From Clostridia bacterium (lineage in GTDB: Bacteria > Bacillota > Clostridia > Oscillospirales > CAG-272), in the NCBI GenBank assembly GCA_017410065.1, contig JAFQRL010000037.1, forward strand, positions 1-64,000: a stretch of DNA of 64,000 nt, written 5' to 3'. A program made the translations under genes and the position numbers. The notes beneath the pieces are model-generated. The model was not told the DNA's origin, made no database searches, and was given only the letters and a program-made list of their open reading frames with translations. Shown one piece after another: positions 57,859 to 64,000 of the stretch. Numbering within the stretch: the first letter of the stretch is position 1; every line of letters starts with the position of its first letter.

Positions 57859-59496
57859 TTATTGGGAAGTTTTATTGCGGACAAGCTCCAGCGCGTGCTT
57901 TGCACCTTTGAGATAGATCTCGGCTCTCGTTTTATCTCCGCCGAGGAAAAGCTCCTCGTTTGAAAGGGCGGAGATTATTTTATTTATTTCATCCTCGCCG
58001 CACTTTATCTTATCGATATAGCAGGGCTCGTCGGTGCGCCTGGGGTAAATATCGCCGAATGCCTCAAAGACGTCAAGTCCCTCGGGCGTGCGGGCGCCGA
58101 GCACGGCTCTTGTGAGAGCCACGGACTCCGCCTTGCCGTATACTCTGTCCTCGCCGCACCAATATTTATCTGCCGCAAGGACGATAGCGGAGGGAAGGGA
58201 GTGGTCGTAGTGGCGGAACATTTCGCGGTTGCCGTATTCCCAAGCGCAGATCTCGCTTCCGACTATCTGGCGGCGGCTTTCCTCTTTTATCTCGGGCACT
58301 CTGTCCCATCTCCAGCTACCGAGCTTCTCGGAGCTCATATAATGCTCCTCGTCTACGTAGGTGCTCGGGTGGTTTGAGTTAATAACCTGATAGCCAAGAT
58401 CAAGCTGACCCTGAAGCGAGCAGCCCTCGTGAGGTCCTCTGCCGGGGGCGGCAACTCTCCAGAATTGCATAAGGATATCGAGGGACATTCCGAGAGGGCG
58501 CGTGCAGTCGATCTGATCGCTCCACATAACGGTCTGCTTGCCACATTCCTTAACGTAGCCGTTCATTCTGTTTGCGAAGTAATAGTAGAGCTCCTGCCTA
58601 TCGGAGAGACCCTCCTCCTCCATCTTCTTCTTGCATTTTCTACATTCAGCCCAATGGCAGATGCGACGCCTCTCGGGAGGAAAATCGGAAAATTCAAGCT
58701 CGTCTCCGCCGATGTGGATATATCTTCCGTCGGGGAAAATTTCAGCAACCTCGCGGATCACCTTTCGGTAAAGCTCGTAGACCTTCTCCTCGCCTGCGCA
58801 GACGGTCCAAAGGTATTTCGGGGTGGCGTCTGTGTCACAGCTGAGCTCGGGAAGTATCGTGTTCAGCCTTGTGGAATGGGCGGGCATATCGAATTCGGGA
58901 ATGATCTCAAGGGCGAGGTCACGGGCAAGCTCCACAAGCTCTCTGACCTGAGACTTCGTGTAGTAATCGGCTATTCTGTATTCCTCGGGGAAGGAGTCCA
59001 TCTCGATGGCAACGCCCTTCGCGTCGGAAATATGCAGATGAAGTATATTGTATCTCGACTTGGCAATAAGCACCATATCGTCAAAAAGCGTACCGATGGG
59101 CACGGTGCCTCTTGCGATATCAAGCATCACGCCTCTGTGAGCGAGGACGGGCTCGTCTGCGATCTCGGTGTCGGGCAGGATCAAGCAGTCCTCTGTCTCC
59201 GTAACCAAAAGAGAGAGGGTCGCAAGGGCGTTGCGAAGACCCGAGTAGGTGCGGTAGCCGATGGCTACTTTGCCGTCCTTGATATTCAGGGTATAGCCCT
59301 CTTTTGGGAGCGCATCGTTTTCGGATGCGGATATTAAAGCGGTCTTATCGGGGCTCGCGGTGATCTTGCACCCCGGGAGGAAAAGACCCAGGGCGCGACA
59401 GGCGCGATCCTGGCTATCCTCCGCCCAAAGGGTGAGCTCCTTTGATACTTTAGTTTTTGACCTGCCCCGCTTCAAGCTCATAACGGATGGAAACAT
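57859..59496 (-). CDS. Glycoside hydrolase family 20 beta-N-acetylhexosaminidase
   Basis: A 545-residue enzyme that removes terminal GlcNAc or GalNAc from glycans. An N-terminal alpha/beta domain (about 1-115) precedes the TIM barrel: LAHRGVMLDIARG, then YNILHLHISDAKGVAIE, IIPEFDMPAHS and the catalytic Asp-Glu pair in YIHIGGDELEFSD. No signal peptide is seen, so it probably acts on imported sugars. It follows the FAD-oxidoreductase gene by 24 bp. Confidence 0.93.
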   Translation of the reverse strand: MFPSVMSLKRGRSKTKVSKELTLWAEDSQDRACRALGLFLPGCKITASPDKTALISASENDALPKEGYTLNIKDGKVAIGYRTYSGLRNALATLSLLVTETEDCLILPDTEIADEPVLAHRGVMLDIARGTVPIGTLFDDMVLIAKSRYNILHLHISDAKGVAIEMDSFPEEYRIADYYTKSQVRELVELARDLALEIIPEFDMPAHSTRLNTILPELSCDTDATPKYLWTVCAGEEKVYELYRKVIREVAEIFPDGRYIHIGGDELEFSDFPPERRRICHWAECRKCKKKMEEEGLSDRQELYYYFANRMNGYVKECGKQTVMWSDQIDCTRPLGMSLDILMQFWRVAAPGRGPHEGCSLQGQLDLGYQVINSNHPSTYVDEEHYMSSEKLGSWRWDRVPEIKEESRRQIVGSEICAWEYGNREMFRHYDHSLPSAIVLAADKYWCGEDRVYGKAESVALTRAVLGARTPEGLDVFEAFGDIYPRRTDEPCYIDKIKCGEDEINKIISALSNEELFLGGDKTRAEIYLKGAKHALELVRNKTSQ

Positions 59497-59520
59497 ATTT
59501 TTTAACCGTCCTCTCCCGTA

Positions 59521-60813
59521 TCAGTAGATCTCTGCGCCGTAGCCTGTGAGGGTGCGCTGAACGTTTTTGATATCAACTCCGTGAACGCCAACACCGCTCC
59601 TTGCCGCCTCGGCAACGGCAACTCCCGCCGCCTCGCCGATTGAAACGCATATAGGCATAATTCTAACCGAGGATTGAGCCTCGTGAGTGGTGGAAATGCA
59701 TCTTCCCGCCACAAGCAGGTTGTCGTATTCCTTCGGAAGAAGGCTTCTATACGGAATAGTGTAATATTTATCTCTATCGAATTTTCTTATTCTGGTGCCT
59801 GTGCCGTCGGGGGAGTGAATATCCACGTCGTAATTGCCAAGGGCGATGGAGTCCTCGAATCTGGTGCAAGCGAAAAGCTCCTCCTCGGTGATAACGTGAA
59901 CGCCCTGAAGCTTTCTCGATTCTCTCACGCCGATCTCCGAGGCTACCGAAATAAGCACGGCATCCTTATACGCCCGAGAATTCTTCTTAAGGAAATCGAA
60001 GATCTCATAGACCTGACGCCTTGCAATGCCCTCTGCGCGGCTGAGCGCGATGGGGTCGGTGGGATCAAGCATAACCACGCGGGTGGTGTTGTAATGAACG
60101 ATGCCCTCGCCGATGCCGTAGAATTGGAGAATATTTTCTCTCGGGTTGGTTATCTCGCCCGAGGCGCGAGCCTCCTTATAGAGCTTTTGAAGCTCGGGAA
60201 GCTCCTTTTTATATAAAGGAAGATCTATATTGCAAACTCTGAAGCAGGTGGTCATCGGCTGGCAAAGGTTGTCTCCCTCTCTGCCGAGCAAGCAGTCACA
60301 GCCCGCAAGGTACATAACCTCGCCGTCGCCTGTGGCATCAACGAAATATTTTGCCGAGAGAGTCAGCTCTCCCGCCTTGGTCGATGCCTTGACCGCCTTG
60401 ATTGTGCGACCCTCGTATTCAACGCTATGTATCATCGTGTGATAAAGGATATCCACGCCGAATTCCTCAGCCATATCGTCAAGGACCATCTTGAAATATT
60501 CGGTCTTGAATCTTCTTATATCTCCGTCTGCCTGATGAATATTGGGCTCGGCGGGAGGGAAGTGACCCTTGATCTTTTCGTTATGCCTTCTTATCATTTC
60601 GGAGAAAAGACCCGCGTTGACAAGCTTTGTGAGCTTGCCGTCCGTCTCGGTGTAGAATGGGCAGAAGGGGTAAACGAGACCGCCCGAGAGCGCACCGCCG
60701 AGGGATGCCGCCTTTTCAACGATAAGCACGGAGAGACCGTCTCTCGCCGCGGCAAAAGCTGCCGCCGCGCCTGCGAGTCCGCCGCCTGCAACAATAAGAT
60801 CGTATTCTTTCAT
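59521..60813 (-). CDS. FAD-dependent oxidoreductase
   Basis: A 430-residue flavoprotein of the FAD-oxidoreductase type found with sugar-degradation genes. The N-terminal Rossmann motif is LIVAGGGLAGAAAAFAAARDG, followed by VEKAASLGGALSGG; later FVDATGDGEVMYLAGCD and LLVAGRCISTTHEAQSSVRIMPICVSIGEAAGVA are typical of the family. Substrate unknown. Order with GH20 and nucleoside genes suggests one long transcript. Confidence 0.88.
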   Translation of the reverse strand: MKEYDLIVAGGGLAGAAAAFAAARDGLSVLIVEKAASLGGALSGGLVYPFCPFYTETDGKLTKLVNAGLFSEMIRRHNEKIKGHFPPAEPNIHQADGDIRRFKTEYFKMVLDDMAEEFGVDILYHTMIHSVEYEGRTIKAVKASTKAGELTLSAKYFVDATGDGEVMYLAGCDCLLGREGDNLCQPMTTCFRVCNIDLPLYKKELPELQKLYKEARASGEITNPRENILQFYGIGEGIVHYNTTRVVMLDPTDPIALSRAEGIARRQVYEIFDFLKKNSRAYKDAVLISVASEIGVRESRKLQGVHVITEEELFACTRFEDSIALGNYDVDIHSPDGTGTRIRKFDRDKYYTIPYRSLLPKEYDNLLVAGRCISTTHEAQSSVRIMPICVSIGEAAGVAVAEAARSGVGVHGVDIKNVQRTLTGYGAEIY

Positions 60814-60864
60814 AATAAACCTCTTTTTAAAAATTTATTGATTTTTGATTGGTTCGCCGACTTT

Positions 60865-62166
60865 TTAATAAACCGTTTTATAAACAAGGGGCTTTTTCTC
60901 GGGGCAGACGGAGGATATAACTATCGCGCCTCGCACAGCCTCCTCGGCGGCTTTAAGAGCCGAGTCATTTTCGGTTGAGAGGGTGGCGAGGACGTCTCCC
61001 TCGTTTACCCACGCACACGGCTTTGCATAAAGCATAATGCCCGCCTTGTGGTCTATCGAGTCCTCCTTGGAGGCTCTGCCCGCGCCAAGGGTAACCGAGG
61101 CGATGCCCACAGCCTCGGCGTTGACCGAGCTGATGTAGCCGCTCTTGCTTGCGCGCACCTCGTGGTTATACGTAGACCTTCCGAATTTAGAGGTATCGTC
61201 AATATAGCTTATATCGCCGCCCTGCGCTCCGATCCAGACCTTGAGCATATCAAGAGCCGCTCCGCTTGAAAGAGCATTAAGAACGCGAGCTCTCGCCTCC
61301 TCTTCGGGAAGCTCCAGAGCAAGGCTCACCATAGCCGTGGCAAGCTCCACGCAAACCGCGCGAAGGTCCTCGGGGCCGCCGCCGCGAAGCACCTCGATTG
61401 CCTCAATCACCTCAAGAGAATTGCCGATAGCAAAGCCAAGGGGATTATCCATATTAGTGATAAGAGCCGCTATATTTCTGCCGCATCTCTTGCCGATGCG
61501 TACCATTCCCTCCGCAAGGATCTCCGCATCCTCGGGGGTCTTCATAAAGCCGCCTGAGCCGCATTTAACGTCAAGCACTATGGAATGAGAGCCTGCCGCA
61601 AGCTTCTTGCTCATAATGGACGAGGTGATAAGGGGCACGGAATCCACCGTGGCGGTAACGTCTCGGAGGGCGTAGAGAAGCTTATCCGCGGGGGCAAAAT
61701 TGCCGCTCTGACCGATAACCGAGATACCGACTCTTCCAACCTGCTCGAAGAATTTATCAGAGGAGAGGGAGGTGTCGTAGCCGGGGAAGGATTCAAGCTT
61801 ATCCACCGTGCCGCCTGTGTGACCGAGGCCGCGTCCGCTCATCTTCGCCACCTTACAGCCAATTGATGCGGCTATGGGAGCAACGATAAGGGTGGTCTTG
61901 TCTCCAACACCGCCTGTGGAATGTTTATCAACGGTGAGGGTGCCGAAATCCGAGAGATCAAGGGTGTCTCCCGATTCAGCCATCGCTACGGTGAGGGAGG
62001 TGGTCTCTCTGTCGCTCATTCCGCGAAAATATATAGCCATCAGCAAAGCCGACATCTGGTAATCGGGTATTTTGCCCGTGGCGTAGCCGCGAACAAGTGC
62101 GCCGATCTCGCCGTCGGATAGCTCCTCGCCGTGCTTTTTCTTTGTGATAAGATCATACATTCTCAT
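60865..62166 (-). CDS. pdp: Pyrimidine-nucleoside phosphorylase
   Basis: Phosphorolysis of uridine, thymidine or deoxyuridine, 433 residues. The phosphate-binding KHSTGGVGDKTTL motif and the stretch KMSGRGLGHTGGTVDKLES are diagnostic of the thymidine/pyrimidine phosphorylase family. It starts 57 bp after cdd; a hairpin in that gap (62183-62204) may stabilise or divide the transcript. Confidence 0.93.
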   Translation of the reverse strand: MRMYDLITKKKHGEELSDGEIGALVRGYATGKIPDYQMSALLMAIYFRGMSDRETTSLTVAMAESGDTLDLSDFGTLTVDKHSTGGVGDKTTLIVAPIAASIGCKVAKMSGRGLGHTGGTVDKLESFPGYDTSLSSDKFFEQVGRVGISVIGQSGNFAPADKLLYALRDVTATVDSVPLITSSIMSKKLAAGSHSIVLDVKCGSGGFMKTPEDAEILAEGMVRIGKRCGRNIAALITNMDNPLGFAIGNSLEVIEAIEVLRGGGPEDLRAVCVELATAMVSLALELPEEEARARVLNALSSGAALDMLKVWIGAQGGDISYIDDTSKFGRSTYNHEVRASKSGYISSVNAEAVGIASVTLGAGRASKEDSIDHKAGIMLYAKPCAWVNEGDVLATLSTENDSALKAAEEAVRGAIVISSVCPEKKPLVYKTVY

Positions 62167-62182
62167 AAATATAACCTCTTCG

Positions 62183-62204
62183 GACCCACCGTCTGCGGTG
62201 GGTC
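62183..62204 (-). other. Hairpin between cdd and pdp
   Basis: Eight perfect base pairs (GACCCACC with GGTGGGTC) around a 6-nt loop, without a long T run. Probably an intergenic RNA stem, not a full stop. Confidence 0.6.
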
Positions 62205-62223
62205 GTAGTATTTTTGAGCCACC

Positions 62224-62634
62224 TCAAAGAAGCTCCTTATCGAAGCCGTGAGGCAGAAGCTCGGAAAGCTCGTAAACGGCGAAGTCCTCACCCGTGGCGA
62301 GTATTACCTTGAGGTCGGGGCGGCAGAATTCGGCAAGCACCTGTCTGCACGCGCCGCAGGGCGGAAAAGCACCCGAGACCTCCTCGCCCGTCTTGCCGCC
62401 TGCAATGGCGATAGCGGTAAAGTCGCGCTCACCCTCGGACACCGCCTTGAAAATAGCGACCCTCTCCGCACATTCGGTGAGAGAAAAGGAGGCGTTTTCA
62501 ACGTTTGAGCCGAGATACATTTTGCCCGAGCCGCAGAGCAAAGCCGCTCCGACTGTAACGCCCGAATAGGGCGAATATGCAGAGGCTCTCGCCGCCATAG
62601 CGGAAAGGGCGAGCCTCTCGTAAATATCATTCAT
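62224..62634 (-). CDS. cdd: Cytidine deaminase
   Basis: Deaminates cytidine and deoxycytidine to uridine forms for pdp to split. The 136-residue protein has the catalytic C-A-E (LTECAERVA) and CGACRQVLAEF zinc ligands of the small tetrameric type. It lies 2 bp after deoB. Confidence 0.94.
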   Translation of the reverse strand: MNDIYERLALSAMAARASAYSPYSGVTVGAALLCGSGKMYLGSNVENASFSLTECAERVAIFKAVSEGERDFTAIAIAGGKTGEEVSGAFPPCGACRQVLAEFCRPDLKVILATGEDFAVYELSELLPHGFDKELL

Positions 62635-62636
62635 AA

Positions 62637-63821
62637 TTAATTCTCCCGGATCTTAACCAAAAGCTTTGCAAGGCTTTCGCCTGCATCGGGGGTGTAGTCA
62701 ACTCCGAGAAGCTCTGCCGCGGTCGCGCAAACGGCGGTGAAGCCCTCTCTTGTGCCGAGATTCACGGTCTTGATATTGTCGCCGTAAACGATGAGGGGAA
62801 CGTATTCTCTCGTGTGGTCGGTGCTGTCGTCACCCGGGTCACAGCCGTGGTCTGCGGTGATCATAAGCACGTCGTCCTCGCCGAGCTTACTCATAAAGTC
62901 GCCGAGCCAAAGGTCAAACTCCGAGAGGGCGCGAGCGTAGCCGTCCACGTCCTGACGATGACCGTATAGCATATCAAAATCAACGAGGTTGATAAAAGCA
63001 AGACCGTTGAAGTCCTTGGAAAGAAGGCTATCCGTAACCTTCATACCCTCTCCGTTTCCGTGAGTGGGAATAGATTCCGTGATGCCTTGACCAACAAAAA
63101 TATCTCCGATCTTTCCAACGGCGATAACGTCAAGCCCCGCATCCTTTATTGCATCAAGCGCAGTCTTTTTCGGAGGAAGGACCGAGAAATCGCGCCTGTT
63201 TGCCGTGCGGGTGTAGTTGCCGTCCTTACCAACGAAGGGGCGAGCAATAACTCTGCCAACCGCGTGCTCACCAACAAGTATCTCGCGAGCTGCGCGGCAG
63301 TATTCGTAAAGCTTTTCGGGAGGAACAAGCTCCTCGTGTGCGGCGATCTGGAAAACGCTGTCTGCCGAGGTGTAAACGATAAGGTCTCCGCTCTTTACGT
63401 GCTCGTCGCCGTATTCGGCAATAACCGCCGTGCCCGAATAGGGAAGGTTGCAAAGCACACCTCTGCCAACAGATGCCTTGAATTTATCGATTATTTCGGC
63501 AGGGAAGCCGCCCGGATAGGTGGGAAGGGGATTTTTTGAAACTATGCCCGATATCTCCCAATGCCCGATGGTGGTGTCCTTGCCGCGGCTGAGCTCCTGA
63601 AGCCTTGCCACAGAGCCCAGCTGGGCATCGAAGCAAAGGAAGGTGGCTCCGTCTATTCTTCCGAGCCCAAGCTTTTTAAGATTGGGTATCTTGAATTCCT
63701 TTGATGCGGATATGGTTTTAAGAGTGTTTGCTCCAACGTCGCCGAAGTCGGCGGCATCGGGCTCGTAGCCGATACCGAAGGAATCAAGCACTATAAGAAA
63801 AACTCTTTTTGCCTTTTTCAT
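62637..63821 (-). CDS. deoB: Phosphopentomutase
   Basis: Converts ribose-1- or deoxyribose-1-phosphate into the 5-phosphate, joining nucleoside breakdown to central metabolism. The 394-residue protein starts MKKAKRVFLIVLDSFGIG at the ATG at 63821 (good ribosome site CGGAGAAAAC). The alkaline-phosphatase-superfamily metal motifs include VLDSFGIG, DMLYGHRQDVDGYA and MITADHGCDPGDDSTDHTRE. Confidence 0.95.
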   Translation of the reverse strand: MKKAKRVFLIVLDSFGIGYEPDAADFGDVGANTLKTISASKEFKIPNLKKLGLGRIDGATFLCFDAQLGSVARLQELSRGKDTTIGHWEISGIVSKNPLPTYPGGFPAEIIDKFKASVGRGVLCNLPYSGTAVIAEYGDEHVKSGDLIVYTSADSVFQIAAHEELVPPEKLYEYCRAAREILVGEHAVGRVIARPFVGKDGNYTRTANRRDFSVLPPKKTALDAIKDAGLDVIAVGKIGDIFVGQGITESIPTHGNGEGMKVTDSLLSKDFNGLAFINLVDFDMLYGHRQDVDGYARALSEFDLWLGDFMSKLGEDDVLMITADHGCDPGDDSTDHTREYVPLIVYGDNIKTVNLGTREGFTAVCATAAELLGVDYTPDAGESLAKLLVKIREN

Positions 63822-63850
63822 ATTGTTTTCTCCGAATAAGGGATTTGATA

Positions 63851-64000
63851 TCAAAGCCTGATAGCGGTGTTGAGGGCTATCTCCATCATCTCGGTGAAGG
63901 AGCTCTGCCTTGCATCCGAATCAAGGCTCTCGCCTGTGAGAAGGTGGTCGGAAACCGTGCATATTGCAAGGGCGCGCTTCTTTGCGTACGCCGCGTTCAT
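63851..64000 (-). CDS. deoD: Purine nucleoside phosphorylase, C-terminal part (cut by window edge)
   Basis: The last 49 codons of a gene that starts beyond the right edge. The product ends with [17 protein letters not shown] and [15 protein letters not shown], the C-terminal pattern of bacterial DeoD, including the TVSDH motif with the catalytic Asp. It is upstream of deoB in the same direction, as in other nucleoside-catabolic operons. Confidence 0.85.
   Translation of the reverse strand: MNAAYAKKRALAICTVSDHLLTGESLDSDARQSSFTEMMEIALNTAIRL

Overview
The window looks like a chromosomal segment of an uncultured, probably gut-associated member of the Clostridia (Bacillota). This rests on the gene content: a group II intron of the Firmicutes type, TetR and lipoprotein genes, RF3, AzlCD, LuxS, RNHCP, AtpI/AtpZ-like proteins, a homodimeric glycyl-tRNA synthetase and the rpmH-rnpA-yidD-yidC-jag-mnmE cluster. 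Sigma-A promoters are close to consensus, most housekeeping genes have moderate GC, and one island is clearly AT-rich. I cannot name a genus from the sequence alone.

Layout. 1-140 is the 3' end of a group II intron. 0.3-2.5 kb has a TetR regulator with a pair of matching palindromes around its promoter, and a Cys-rich lipoprotein. 2.7-7.6 kb is one operon from a consensus promoter to a strong terminator: prfC, trmB, two tandem radC paralogues and a DUF554 membrane protein. 7.8-15.9 kb is a stand-alone rpoB-rpoC operon. A convergent lipoprotein with a deacetylase-like domain follows. 18.2-25.9 kb (minus strand) is a complete F1Fo ATP synthase operon with atpZ/atpI-like leaders; its c subunit has two membrane carboxylates, which points to sodium coupling. 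26.2-31.3 kb (minus) is the rpmH-to-mnmE cluster plus an RNHCP protein; dnaA does not lie next to it. 31.4-37.6 kb (plus) carries hpt, mtaB, glyQS, azlCD, luxS and mtnN. 37.6-40.0 kb (minus) is a DinG/XPD-type helicase.

40.1-52.0 kb (minus) is a compact operon of virus-like genes in host-like sequence: small and large terminase, portal, a 46-codon ORF, a repeat-containing scaffold-like protein, major capsid protein, a connector, a large tail/stabilisation-like protein with an embedded BspA-type leucine-rich repeat, two short coiled-coil proteins and three membrane proteins. I see no integrase, replication, lysis, tail-tape or regulatory gene. It is either a heavily reduced prophage or a domesticated capsid/DNA-packaging system, and it is the best candidate for an undescribed system here.

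52.4-57.8 kb (plus) is an AT-rich island of small membrane proteins, lipoproteins, a duplicated DUF5071 protein and a DUF4304 protein, with fragments that look like RHS/toxin tails and a 75-bp direct repeat. I read it as an orphan immunity array left by polymorphic toxins. 57.9-64.0 kb (minus) holds a GH20 hexosaminidase, an FAD-dependent oxidoreductase, and the nucleoside-catabolic genes pdp, cdd, deoB and the start-truncated deoD, which runs off the right edge.
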